From the NCBI GenBank assembly GCA_023079485.1, contig CM041086.1:18608401-18672400 (forward strand): a stretch of 64,000 bases of DNA. Reading direction: 5' to 3'. Under the pieces are notes generated by a model that was not told where the DNA came from, ran no database searches, and saw only the letters and a list, made by a program, of their open reading frames with translations. Made by a program: the position numbers and the translations under genes. The stretch's first letter is position 1, and each line of letters starts with the position of its first letter. The DNA comes from Archilochus colubris. Its lineage: Eukaryota; Chordata; Aves; Apodiformes; Trochilidae. Shown in pieces: positions 26,291 through 39,100 of this stretch.

Positions 26291-28536
26291 GGCATTTGTG
26301 AAATTCCTTTCTTCAAGTGGATATGAAAGATTATTCCCTTCCCCTTGGGTAGATGAGGCTCCTTTGGGGAAGCTGTCTCTCACCATGACCACCAGATCAA
26401 AGAGGCTCCAGCAGAAAGACAATCTCTGAATCTGTGAATGGTCACTTGTCCTCTAAGCCCTGGCTGGCTTCCCATCAGGAAGTGGTACAATCCCATCCTG
26501 CTTCTTTTAACATTACAGAGTGGACTTCTCATTGGTGCTGCTTCAGGTCATCTTCTTGTATTCCTGCTTTCATGACTTCCAATGAGATTCAAACAGGTTT
26601 GCAGTGGGATATCCTCCATGGGATATTTCTCCTCACAGAAGCTGGGGACTAGAACTTCCTTTCTGCCAAAACCCATGCTTCAGTTGCCACAACTCCTGCA
26701 ACTTAGCCTTGCCAGGAAGGGTCTGCCTTCATTTACAAACCCCTCCATCATTAACAAAGGTTGAATCCTTACCTGTATTGGAAGTTCACAACAGTTACAA
26801 AGCCACAGAAAAGATACATTTAAAAAACAAACAAAAAAAGCTTTAATAGTAGCAGTGTTTATTACTCCCTTTCTGTTCCAATTTATCAGAGAGCTGAGTC
26901 CACTTACAAAACACAAGATCCTACCACTGGAAAGAACAGGTTGTAAGACTGATGCCAGATGGACAACCCTTGACACTTGTCTTGATAGCTACACAGGTTC
27001 TCCCATTGACTTTGGAAAGAAAATAGATGTTAGGAACATCTGAAGAAGTCCTTCACACACAGCAGAATTAGGATCAGTTAGGCACTGTTGCATTCATTAT
27101 TGACTGCTACCCTAATTCTAGAAGAAGTCCAGCAAGGACTGGGCACCCTGAGGAGGGAATTCAGTTGCCCAATTTGCCTGTAGTTTTCTTCTTGCTGCAA
27201 CTGATCCTGAGCTGAAACTTCAGCTGCAAGCATTTCAACATTGATGATTCACTGTTTGAAGGACCTCCAGGGAAGTCCTACAGCACCTCCAGACAAAGTT
27301 CTCACCTCTGGCTTTTCTTGGCTTGCAGGTTTATTGCCCACTAGAGAATTTAGACTTATAATACATCCAAATCCAACCTAAATTCCAGGCTCATACGTGT
27401 GCTGATGGACCCTGGAGCTCCTAACTATAATTACATATTCATGTTAGCTGAATAAGATGCTAAATTACAGTCCTGATCCCACATTGTGCCTCTGCACAAA
27501 GCCACAGCTGATGTTGATCCCCAACTGGAAAAATGGGAGGGCGTAGAGGAAGATCCAGCTGTTGCTCATTTGACTCAAGAAAGAAACCATTTACTTTCTG
27601 ATGTGAAAAATGATGAAAATAAAATAATGTGAGCAAAATAACATTCCCCACCCTGTCATTTGCAGAAAAAGAGCTAAAGTCTTCAAACCTAAGGCTGTAA
27701 CTAAAGGACAATGGCATTTAGCAATGGGAAATATCACTTAGAAGTCAACTTTTTTTTTTTTTCCCAGATAATGTACATTTTTACACTATGTTTCCTCCTT
27801 GAAAGTTTGGCCAAAACAAATCTTCCTGAAGTTAATTTCTCTCAGGAGTAACAGGGTCAATGCAGCATTACACATTCATGCTCTAGATTCCAATAAAAAA
27901 AATTTGTTACCATAGCAAGAAGTATTGTTGCAAAGACAACACACACAATGTAAGATTAAAGAAAAAATTCTCCAAAAATGTTTTCAATGCTCAGCACTAA
28001 TGTAAGATATTTTCTCCTAATTATGTAAAGATGATTGTGCTACTGCTTTGCTAGTCCCACTGTGATGAGAACAGTTCCTTTAGGACTCATTTTTCAAAAT
28101 GCAAATTTCTAAATTATTGGGTTTTTTTCAAACTTGCATCAATTCTTTGTTAACATTATGTTCACTGTGCTGCTGCCTGAGGCCAGTGAAGGACTGGAGA
28201 CTGATATATTGTGCAAGGTTCTGTAGAGGAATTGTAAAAAGGCAGCTTGTACCTTACCATCTGGGTTCATTTCAGGAAACAGAGGAACAAAGGGTGAGGT
28301 GGGGTGGTAGGAGTGGGAAGACAAGGCAGCAGTGACCTGGAGACAGATCCTCATCTGGTTTGGCATGCCACTACCTAACCAGCTTGCACTGGGGTGCAAG
28401 CAAGTAATAAAAGTTTCAAAAATAATAAACTTTTAGCCTTGTAGGCTTTCTTATGCACCTCCCAACCCAGGAGGAAGCATGGAGCAGACTATCTTGGGGG
28501 GAAAGCTTGCATTGCTGGGAAGTGGAGACAGCTATA
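26291..28536. other. Unique DNA, no recognised gene
   Basis: Short frames only. On the minus strand a pyrimidine-rich stretch ends in aatacag followed by gtaagg near 26770, but no exon can be built around it. Text around 26430-26660 has a faint resemblance to degraded bird repeat sequence, too weak to call. Confidence 0.45.
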
Positions 28537-29080
28537 AATCATAGAATCACAGAATTGGCTGGGTTGGAAGGGACCTCAGAGATCATCAAGTCCAACCCTT
28601 GATCCACTCCCCCCGTGGTTCCCAGCCCATGGCACTCAGTGCCACATCCAGGCTCTTTGGAAAGATCTCCAGACACGGAGAATCCACTACTCCCTGGGCA
28701 GCCCATTCCAATGCCTGATCACCCTCTCCAGAAAGAAATTCTTTCTCATCTCCAACCTAAACCTCCCCTGGCACAACTTGAGACCCTGCTCTCTTGTCTT
28801 GCTGAGAGTTGCCTGGGAAAAGAGCCCAACCCCCCCCTGGCTCCAACCTTCTTTCAGGGAGTTGTAGAGAGTGATGAGGTCTCCCCTGAGCCTCCTCTTC
28901 TCCAGCCTGAACACTCCCCTCTCCCTCAGCCTCTCCTCATAGGATCTGTGCTCCAGTCCCTTCAGCAGCCCAGTTGCCTCCTTTGGACCTGCTCCAGCAC
29001 CTCAATCTCCTTCCTGAGCTGAGGGGCCCAGAACTGGACACAGGACTCGAGGTGTAGTACCAGCTGAGACACAGAGCAAG
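28537..29080 (-). mobile_element. CR1 LINE fragment, minus strand
   Basis: The plus strand starts with the reverse complement of the CR1 3' terminus (aatcatagaatcacagaatt, then ggttggaagggacctcagag) and runs back through the 3' UTR into the end of ORF2. The element therefore reads right to left. On the minus strand a 75-codon stretch (28914-28687) includes [21 protein letters not shown] and RHWNGLPRE, which I recognise as the C-terminal part of the CR1 reverse-transcriptase protein. It is 5'-truncated near 29080, lacks the catalytic region and cannot be mobile. The sequence is closer to typical CR1 than the copy at 23450, suggesting a younger insertion. Plus-strand frames of 106-135 codons here are shadows. 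Confidence 0.92.
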
Positions 29081-30330
29081 GCGAAAGAGGAAGGGAGAAG
29101 AGCAAGACAGCAGAATGTGTGAAATAGGATGAAAAGCCAGGAAAATGATCTAAGTAGCAGAGTTTGACTGGAGCCAGCAAGGGCAAAGTTGCAGAAAGCA
29201 AGGCTACATTGCTTCAGGAAAACCCCAGCTGGAAGGAGCCCAGAAAAGGTTCTGCATGTGAGGGTACACACTTCTGCAAAGGGCCATGCTGGGAGATTTA
29301 CCCACAGACAGCCTGTGCGCATCTCAAGAGAAGGCCAAGGCTAAAAAAGAAACCAAGATATGGTCTTTGGCACTGGGAGAATGCTGTGTCTGCTCCTAGT
29401 GGTGAAAGGAACAGAGAATGCAAAAGAAAGTACAAACACAGGGAGCAGGATTTGAGGGAGATGATAGAAAAAGAGAAATTAAAAAAGGAATGTGCTGAAT
29501 AAGGGTACAAGAGGGGAGGGGATGAGAAGGAAGATGGGAGACTGATGTAGGAGAGGCACATGGGATGAAAGATGCATATTAATGGCAAATGGATGTAAAA
29601 AATGAACAGTTCCATCCCCTGAGCTGTTAAAATAATTCTGTTCTTAATTAACCTTTGTAAGACTTTGAACTTCACATTGAAACATTATGAACACATATGA
29701 AACATTATTTTCATAGATTGTAGAGGGCAAAGGAGTACTTACTGACTACATCCTTTAAAACCTTTCAAATGTCATCAGGTGGAATGCCACCATGCCAGGT
29801 GCTCAGCCCACCTGAGACACACAACTTACTCTGCCTGTCACGAGAAAGAGATGGAGAAACAAACTGTGTCTCTGGGTAGAAGTGCAGAGATGTGGTGGTC
29901 ACAGAGTGCTTCTGTCCCCGCACCTCTACCCTCTCTCCAGAGAACCTTTTCCAATTTTTCATTACTTATTTTCTTCCACTGTTTCTATAACCTTGCCTTC
30001 CTAAATTATTTTTCCCTGCCATTCCTTCCCTCTCCCACTGTCCTTCCCCTTTTGCAGTACAATAAGGCAAACTCCTTCTCTTCTCCACTGCTTTAGCATT
30101 GGTCAGGAGGAGAAGAGAGCTCAGGAGAGTTGCTCATTCCTCTTCTCAAATCTTCTCTCCAGACTTACTACAGCTCCAGTGCAGGCAGGGGGATGCTACT
30201 TCAGCCCCTGCTGAGTCTACCTGCCAAGCTGGACTGCATGGCTGCTGTTTCTGGTGGCATCTTCCAAAAACAGAGTTGGCAAATTCAAAAGACTCCCCCG
30301 AGCATGTTAAAATTGCCATTTTCCAGATTT
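29081..30330. other. Purine-rich unique DNA, no gene seen
   Basis: From about 29090 to 29560 the plus strand is strongly purine-rich, which gives lysine/glutamate-rich frames on one strand and hydrophobic ones on the other. Both look compositional. No repeat family or domain was recognised. Confidence 0.45.
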
Positions 30331-30340
30331 AAAAAAAAAT

Positions 30341-30360
30341 AATATTAATATATTAATATT
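30341..30360. repeat. 20-bp perfect AT palindrome
   Basis: AATATTAATATATTAATATT equals its own reverse complement. It follows a 9-nt A run. It could extrude as a small cruciform or simply reflect AT-rich low complexity. Confidence 0.9.
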
Positions 30361-33300
30361 TTAAGTCTTCACTACAGACCTTAGAAGCACAAATATTAGC
30401 AAAAAAGACAGAGATTCTTATTTACACATACACATGGGCATTTGTAGATGCATACTGAAACAGAGTTCTGTAAACTTGGACAAAGCACTGTCATTTTTTA
30501 TCCGCTGACCCCAGCTGGAGAAATGGTTGAGCATTTTAGAGTAATCTCTAAAAAATATTTGCCCAAGGCAGAGAGCATGGAAAATTTTGGCCCAAATGGT
30601 TTAAGTTTGGCAAAGCTCTAAGCAACAGAAAGCAGGATCTTATAATAGAAAGTGCTGGGCAGCCTTATGGCAGACATCACTATTTGTGCTGCTTGTAAGA
30701 CTTCATTTTCTTTAATAGGAGCTGCATGGCAGGGCTGTAATACCCTGGGGCTTCCTGTCTTTAATTTCCTTTGAATATAATCTTGGTCTTAAGCCTTCCT
30801 TCCTAAATAACCTCTGTCTTTAATTATTTTTTTTAGCAAATTACAACTTAACAAGCACACATACTGGTAAGACAGAGCCTCTAATTATCAAAATGACAGT
30901 GCTGCTCAGCATCTGAATTTCACAGTAATTCAGTGACCAGTTTGATAGGTCAGTAAATAATTTACATCATCACTGCCAAAAAATAATTAAACAGGATATT
31001 GTAAGAAGTCGTTGTGTATACCTACACCTTGCATTTTGCAGTCACCTGGATGGTTCTTGCAGAGGAGCACCAGTGCTCAGAAATTTCACCATGATTTCTT
31101 TATGCTGCTTAAAGAATTGTGCCCAGCTCTGACCCTGAATCCCCATTATTATTAATAATAATTAATCAAACAATTTGTACATAAAGTCATACCTGAGGGG
31201 ATGAGGTTCAAGCAGTGAACCAAATAAAAGTGGGTACTACCTAAACTATTGGGTAATTAGGAATGAAACACTCTCTGGCTCATTCTGAGACCACCTAATC
31301 TCCACCATCCTCCCTTTTTTCTTTCTGCTCTGTACATAATCAAATACATATTAGGGCAGAGGCTGTCAAGAAGGCTTTTCAATTTTTTCTGGATGCAGAT
31401 TGCCACCTGAAGCCCTCCTAACACATTTCTTAGTGGCCAGCAGCCTTCACTGGTTATCAGCTTCAGACCAATGTGAACTTTTCAGTTTTCAAACCAAATT
31501 CCCCTCAGTTAACCATGCAACTCCTCAGCAAGGTATTTCTGAAGTTATTCTCCATGTGATATTAGGAGATTCTGGATGTAATAAAAGAGCATACCTTCCC
31601 TTTAGTGGCTAATAAACTACACAGCATTATCCTTTGAAAAACAACAGCCAGTTGTTTCAATACTTATTCAGAGTGGAAATGAGTCTAAAAAACTTGTATC
31701 TTTCCTTTAATTAATAGGCAAAATTATACATCAAAGTTTTTAATCCTGAGTTTGAATATGAATGAAAATTCCTGAAATACTTGAGTCACCTTATTCAAGG
31801 TAAAGACCTGACTCAAGGAAAATTGATCCATCTTGAAAGCAAACTAGAAAATAAGGACTACACACATCTTCATGTGTGTTATACTAGTCTAAGTAAAAAG
31901 ATGACTAATATCACCCTAGATTCAACTTTCCACAGCAATTAGCTAAAGTATCTCAATTTATCTTTCCCTGACAGTTTATGATTTTAAGGAAATTGGATAT
32001 GTTTGGGTTTTGGGTTTTTTTTCCTTTTAATGGACATTTTAGCACCATCTGCTGGTGTTAAAACTTGCTCTGGAAACTAAACACCAGCTACCTGCTTCAT
32101 TTTAACTTCCTTAAGGCCTGCTTCTGGCTCTTATTAGGAAAGGTTAATTGCTTGCTTTTCTGCTACAGATCCCAAGACTGGATAAGTCATTTATCTGAAT
32201 GAATCATGCATCCAGATGGAGTTTACCTTCTGGAGGCCATACAGCAGGAGTAATACACTATTAAAGAAATACCTCATCTACAGCTACACCCAAGAGTTGA
32301 TGTATTTGTTTTTAACAGTGTAAAAAACAGCAAAATACCCCTCATCCCTTAATGGGTAATAGATTTTTTTTTCCCTCTGGTTTCTTCTGAGTTGATAGTG
32401 GTACTGGAGACTAACGAATTATGCTGTGGTATTGGAGATTTAATGTCTGGTGCCTACAGTCAAAAACTGACCTGCTGAAATTACCTCTGAGTGTATCCAG
32501 TTATTTAATTGTATGACTTATCCCATCTGATTCATCCACTTGCTTTTTTTATTTCCTTAGATTGCTTCTGGTTCAGCACCAGTTCTTTCCTGTTTCAGAA
32601 CCTCTTGGGGCACAGACAGTCTGAAAGCACTTTAGGAAATGGTCACACTGGGTCCCAGCTGCCTTTCTGCAGCAGCTGCCTGGAATACATGAAACATCTC
32701 CCACCTTCAGAACAAGTGTGAGCTCTGCCTTGTTCACAGAATTCCTCTCCACAAGCCTTGCCAAGTGCCTGGGTTTGACTGACAACCCAGAGCACTACAA
32801 AACCTGCCAAGGACCCCATGGACACCCCAGAGGGAAGGGTAAGCATCAACCCATTTGAGTTCAGGCAGGTCTAGCAAGTAGTAGATGTGCCAGGGGAGTT
32901 TCAAGTTGTTCTGTTGTGGCTGCTTTTCATATAAATGACTCCCATGCCATGACAAACAGGGCAGGAACATGGGGCTCAGTTTTATCAGTCTGTCAGTACT
33001 CAGTATTAATCTTTGTGGCCCAGACTTCAGTTCCATCTTGATAGCCTCACACCCATTCCCATCACAGCCCTGTCACTACATCTCTCCTGTACCCCATACC
33101 CTAAGGAATACACTCCCTCCTCTAGATCTCCTCTGCAGTCCTAAGTCTCTCCCCTCACCTGACCCTTCTTTGCATTAGAAACTCCTCCATGCAGATTACT
33201 CCTGTTTTAAAGCTGTTTCGTTCTCAGCTGTCTGAACCTTAATAGGGTGTAGAGAAAAAATCTCTCCAAAAAGTTCACTCCAGATTGCTGTAAAAAGCTG

Positions 33301-35824
33301 ATGGGAAAGCAGCAGAGAAGATGAAATGTTAGTTTAACAGCATGGTGTGTCAAGATGTTACGGGCTACCAGCAGGGCTGGGAAAGGAGTTCCTTGCACTT
33401 AAGCAAGGCTCTGTGCATCCCTTCTGCTGTAGATAGAAGTAAGCTCCAGTAAAACAGTACCCTACCATGGCCAACTCAGGCAGCAGTTGCCCCAGGGAAG
33501 TTAAACAGCCATGAGACAATTAATTCTCTTTTCCTTTCCTTCCAGCCATACAGATAAGGTTAAGCAAAGCCCAAACCCTGCTTGCCCATAAATTCCCTAT
33601 CCTACAGAGTGGTGACTGAAGACTTTTCAGATAGATGTTCTCGGGTAAGTTTTCAAAGTTGTGCTCAAAAGGGTCAAGTCAAAAAATAAATCCCATTATT
33701 TGTTAGAAAGATTTGTGTGTGCACCTCCCACATTCACTGCTTTGAAATGGACCCCTTAATGTCTGGAGGGGATAAAAAGCCTATGGCTCTTCTAAGGTTT
33801 CAGAAGGAGGAAGAAAGGCCATGACCTTTAATAAAGATTATTCTGCAGAAATAGGACTACTTGCCTTTGCATAATCTTTTACAATATAAGCTTGATGAAA
33901 AGTGCAATGCAATGATCTAAAACAATTCCTTAAGAGCTGTAAAGAACCAAGGAGGATCTTGAACACATTATAAGCATTGTTGGAAAAACTATGATCAAGA
34001 GGCTTAGGCCAGAGATGGTTCCAGTTGCAGCACCCAGCCCCTCTGGATTGCAAAATGAAGAGGCACATTTAGTATAATTAGCCCAATTATGTCTGCCAAC
34101 ACTGGTGAATGTCAATTTAAACTCATGTCTGAATTGCTTCTTTCCACATGAATATCATTCATATCTAATTTCCATCAATATCCCTGAGATTCAGAAAGAG
34201 GTTTATCAAGAAGAGATTATTTGGACAGGGAGGGGTGAGAAAACCCTTTGCTGTTTCAGCAGAACAGCAACCGTGGAAGCAAATTAATTTGGGCAAATTT
34301 CCCATTAAAACAAAGCCAAAACTTTCTGAAGCTATCCAAATGTCCTTTCCAAAATATTTTGAACAAATGAGCTCCTCAGAATTTCAATCTACTTCTGCTT
34401 TTCAAATTGAAGTGACTGTATATTCAAATAAAAGGACAAAGTTGAAATGAAAACTTTCCAAATTTAATGAAATTAATTGCCCTGAGCTCAGAGATAGCAT
34501 TAGTGACAGGAAACCACCCCGTGCCTTGGGAACTCATTGTGCACTGAAACTCAGAGAGCAGGGATCTCCTGAGCTCCAGTGCATCTTCCAGTGGCTGCAG
34601 GTACCTGGGAAGTGAGAGTGCCATGGCTGTTGTGTAAAGTCACAGAGAAAGTGAAGTGAGAGTGGTTATAACTGTGTTAAAAGACAAGCAAGTGCATTCA
34701 GAAAGCTGGAGTCACTTTCAGTATGAGCTGGAAATACTCTGAATTATATGCAGCAAACTTATCAAAAGAAAAATGTGTTCTTATTACATTGCTGCCTACT
34801 AACAGATATTTACATTAGCAAATATACATAATTCAGCATGATTTTTTAACATTTGAGTGTAGCTTCTACATGTCCATTAAGCAAGTAGGTAACTGACATG
34901 CATCTAGAGTTCTGATTCTGTGTTTCTGATGTCTTGAGACAGAGGATAGCACATTGCTAAGGAGATGTGGTGCCAGAGATACCACAAGTTATTCTTTTTG
35001 GTTCATTAAACTACCTGAGTAGTCAGTTATGGAAAACAGCTTGTAAGGAGGAAGTAGTAACATTTTAATTCCATGAAAAGAAGATATATTAGATGAAACT
35101 AAAACAAAGTCTTATTTTATGTATGTTCCTTATTTCTTGTCTCATCCTGTGGCAAAAGTAAGAAATTTCAGAATAATAAACAAATGTGTACTGAAAATCA
35201 CCAGATAACTCTCACTCCTGATCTTCAATCTCAGAGAAAGGACCAAGTCTTACTCTTTGGGTTGGCAGAATTCTTGGAGCAGTCCCACACTAGCCCATGT
35301 CCTTTCAGGGTTTGGTTTCAGGTGTGGTCACTTTGTGAAGCAGAAATGCCATCCCTGCACACCTGATGGGTTCCTTCACGTTTTGGAAAAGAAGGAAAAA
35401 AGTTGTATCCATGTAGAAAACATTTTAATGAAAAACTTCTGGCTTAATCACAACTTTCTCTACCCCACACAGTGCAAATTCCCAAGGTGTTGGGATTTTC
35501 ACAGGCCACACAAAACAACTTCAAATTGCAGTGCAGACTATTTCTGAGAGGTGCTCCTCCATCCATGGCTGCTCCTGCCCTGTCTTTTGGGCCTTTGTGT
35601 GGCTCCATCTTCTCATCCTCACATTAAGCTACATGATGTACTCCCAATAAACAGGATGAAAGCCTTTAGGTGCCTGAAGCACACCCTTCTCAATCAGTTT
35701 CACTGGGGGGATAGTGTGTGATCAGTTGCCCAATATAAAAAAAATGCCATTTTATGGCTATTCACTTCCCACTGATGATTATTAGACATAAGCAAGCAAT
35801 TAGCCCTCTTTACATCTCACCTAC
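30361..35824. other. Unique DNA, no recognised gene
   Basis: AT-rich single-copy sequence with many taatta-type words between about 30690 and 31180, including a second AT palindrome at 31145-31162. Frames are at most about 100 codons with no domain. The CTCF-like site at 32041 is listed separately. No transposon was recognised in this 5.5 kb. Confidence 0.5.
32041..32057 (-). promoter_or_regulatory. CTCF-like binding site (candidate)
   Basis: Read on the minus strand the segment gives ACCAGCAGATGGTGCTA, close to the vertebrate CTCF core CCAGCAGRKGGCGCT, with T in place of C in the GGCGC block. It also contains an inverted repeat (CACCA...TGGTG) and an E-box CAGATG, so a bHLH site is an alternative. 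No occupancy evidence is available from sequence alone. Confidence 0.25.
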
Positions 35825-35938
35825 CTTGAGCACTCATCTTCCATGGGTGTTTGCTGCTACTGGAAGAACACAGCAGTCTCCCATTCAACTCTGATATGAT
35901 AAACTGTATGTTTCCTCTTGGAATTAATCCAGCTTCTA
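35825..35938 (-). other. Candidate coding exon, minus strand (gene unknown)
   Basis: On the minus strand a long T-rich tract and gcttctctttgtgttgcctgcag form a strong acceptor. It is followed by 114 nt open in one frame, then the donor CAAG/gtaggtgag. The exon begins with the last two bases of a codon and ends with the first base of another (a symmetric exon with 37 whole codons). The peptide contains GLIPRGNIQFIISELNGRLL, then five serines and KHPWKMSAQ; it is not low complexity apart from the serines. I do not recognise the protein. No initiator or neighbouring exon was identified with confidence. A chance occurrence is possible in 64 kb, but this is the best splice-bounded frame seen. Confidence 0.35.
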
Positions 35939-36116
35939 CTGCAGGCAACACAAAGAGAAGCAAAAAAAAAAAATAAAAATAGAGCATTAATAAATTATGA
36001 GAGCCTTTAACATGTAACAAGTATTGCCCTGGAATTTTTATCAGTTCACTTCCTAGCCAGTTGTTCAGATAACTTCTGCTCTGCCAAACAGACACAACAA
36101 AACTAACAGTTCACTA

Positions 36117-36144
36117 AGTTAGTTAGTTAGTTAGTTAGCTAGTT
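36117..36144. repeat. (AGTT)7 microsatellite
   Basis: Seven tandem AGTT tetranucleotides with one AGCT variant in the sixth unit. Likely length-polymorphic. Confidence 0.93.
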
Positions 36145-39100
36145 TGACAGACAAAGAGATACTTTGACTGAGATAACATCCCAATGTCCCATTCACAGCT
36201 GAGGTGTTCTTCTGAGCTGTGTTCTTCACATGGAAAACCTGACCCTAATTCCAAACATGTTCCTTAATGTAAAAAGTATTTTTAAAGTTGTACTTAAATC
36301 AAAATGTAGTTACAAAATATCAATACCTGTTCTAAATTCACAGGGAACATGGAGATGGCACTTTTCCTTCCAAAAAGTGAGCAGCAGTGGAAAAACAAGG
36401 CAATTCAAGTATTTAGAAATGATTCAAAAAAAAGAAGAACTACTAGTAGACTGCAGTGAAGCCATGCTTCAGGTGACAATGAATTCAGCAGCAACAACAT
36501 ATTACTTTCATAAGGGTTTTTATTAACACAATATAACCTGATAGGAGAAAAAGAGCCCAGCCATCATTCAGGTGAAAAAAATTAAGGTCTTGAGCAGAAA
36601 TCCCTTCAAACCATCATGAAAAGGTCTATGCACAGCCTTGGTATAGTGCAATGAAATTAAAAAAGATGTCATGTAGCCATGTCAGCCACATCTGTGACCC
36701 ATATGGTGCATGTAACAAGAGCATATGTCTATACCTAAAGAGAACATTATATGCTGCATAAGGCTATGGCAAATGTAAAAGTGAAGTAGAACACCTTCAC
36801 ATTACAAACACAGTTTGTTATTTGTGTCACATCAAAGAAAGAGTCTCTAGGAATTATTGGCCTCTGAAGTCATTTAATTATGATTAAGTGAACTAAGAAC
36901 TAATGTAAATGGTATTTTATACCCCAGTGAATTAAAGTATGAGATCTAGTCAAGGTGAATAAGATTTACAGCCAAAACTCATGCAACCTTACAGTAATTT
37001 CATGACACTTTTACCACTAGCCAAGACATTTCAGTTCTTGAAATAATTAAAAGTACACAAGAAAATTTTATTCTTGGGACACTTATAATAAACCATGGAC
37101 AGAAAAGGGAATAGGTTGCTTCTCTAGTGATTTATGCCCTTCTACTTTTATTATACCAGGAACAGAGATAATGCAGGGCAAATACAACTTTCAGAGCTTA
37201 CTACAAAAAAGAAAAAGAAAAGTAGAGAAGGATGCCCACAGATCTCTTCCATTTGGACCAAATCTGACCCAGATTAATGTCTCAAGACTCATCTTTGGCT
37301 AATCCCAAATACCTGTCTGCTAGAACAAACATGTGTTACATTGAGACCCCATGAATAATAGGAACAAGTGAAGTCAGCCAACTCACTTTGGAGATACTAA
37401 GGGTCTTCTCCCAGATTTTTAGCTCTAAGGAAAACTACTCCCAGGCATTTGCCTTCAAATAGAATTAAAAGTGTCCAAGAAGAAATGTATAACATATCAA
37501 TGAATAGTTATATTTCACAGCTTTTCCAGCTGGAAGTAAACTAATTTTCCAGTGACAACTGTTAATCCACTCTCTTCTAGAGTCTCTGAAAGGCTCCAGG
37601 TAAAGAACAGAAACTTGGCTGACAGCAGAAAGTACCAGATGGCTGCTGGGATGGGAAAAAAAATGAAGAGAAGAAAACAGTGAAATGTGAGTTGTAGAAA
37701 TAAGGATTGAATCACAATCAAAACGTAAGTGGAGAACCAGAGCCTTCAGACTTTAACAGGAGCCATGTTAGCAACATTGCATCTACCCAAGTGGTAAACT
37801 TGATGGCCTCAAGAGGCCCTTAAAATATAAGGCAGCACTAACAAATTGGATAAAATGTATGTATAAAGCATGCTTTTGGAACAGTCTCTTTGGCTGGATG
37901 TGGCCATGCACAAATCTATCTGCTCAGACCTAGGATGTGTAAAACTGAGCCCACAGCACTATGTGTCTCTTACACATAAACTGTGCACTTTTTCAGTCTT
38001 TTAAAAAAAACCTTTTCTAATTCCCAATAATCTTTTTAGGAATCAAATAGATCAAAAATTGTATGCTACGTAACTGCTTATGCTATGGTAATGGATATGG
38101 TTGTTAGAGAATGGTGTGGAAGAAAAGGCAGTCTGGGACCAAACCTTTGCTCTAAAGATAAAACATGTAACTGACTTAAGAACACAAATAAGAAATTCTG
38201 TGTTACAAAATACATTTTTGATCTAAAGGTCACCTCCTCATTCTAGACAGTAAAGTTACTAATACTTTTTTTTTAAATCGATCTCATTTTGTTTTTCCTT
38301 CAGAAACACTGTCTTAAAAGAAGCTGAGCTGGGTGACAACACCTCAGGCATCCATTTTACATCCATCCTGAAAAACTATGCTTTGGGGAGGTTTGTTGGT
38401 TTTTTTCAGGCAGTTAGACTTACAGGCAATTCTGTCCATGAACTAAGGAGTGCTGCACACAGCAGCTCAGTCATACAGCAAGCTCAGCAATAAAACTGTC
38501 ATTCTCACCTATCTCAGGCACCCCAGACTCATCACACCCATGCTCAGGCACAGCCTTCAGCCACCTCGTCCCAGACACAGCACTGTAAAACAGCCTTCCA
38601 GAATATCCCCATCCTCCCTTGCCTTTCTTCCTTTGCCTTTTCCCTTCCATGAGATGATCCACAGCCCAACTGCTATGAGAGACTTCATTAAAAAATTCCA
38701 GTTGAACTGAACTAGCTGATTCCTCCTGCCAATGAAACTGATTTCCCTAAGAAGTCTGTGGAAAAGCCTTAGCACCTGGAGACACTGGATCACCCAAGGG
38801 ATAGGTAACAGGCAATGGAATATTTAACCTCTAGGGTACTGGCTTGAATCCAGAGTCAGGACCAAACTTGAAGCATCAGTCTCTCGGGCAGGCTGCCACA
38901 TGACACTTTTAAAAATAATCCCCCTTCCCTCAGGAGAGCCCTTCCCTCTTCTCTCCTCTCTATCAAGAGACTTTCTCCTCTCTCCAGCCTGAACCTTCCA
39001 GCTGAGACCACTGCAAGCTGGAAGGCTGTAATTTAGAAATGTGCAAAATGTTATGCCAACACAAGATAAAAGTTTTAGTGCAACTGTGTGAGCAACACTA

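Noticed and set aside
26430..26700. Faint likeness to a degraded bird repeat (ggatatcctccatggg)
   Set aside because: Only short phrases match my memory of bird repeats; no boundaries or consistent order.
28615..29022. 135-codon plus-strand frame
   Set aside because: Antisense shadow of the CR1 element, which reads on the minus strand.
33608..33643. 36-nt segment between a CAG acceptor and GTAAGTTT donor, plus strand
   Set aside because: Weak pyrimidine tract and very short length; expected by chance in 64 kb.
36230..36526. 98-codon plus-strand frame ending in a lysine/glutamate-rich stretch
   Set aside because: No family, no convincing splice signals, AT-rich composition.
37515..37721. Minus-strand frame ending like a protein C-terminus after a pyrimidine tract
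   Set aside because: The acceptor is plausible but no polyadenylation signal follows closely and nothing links it to the exon candidate at 35825, which would lie downstream of a stop.
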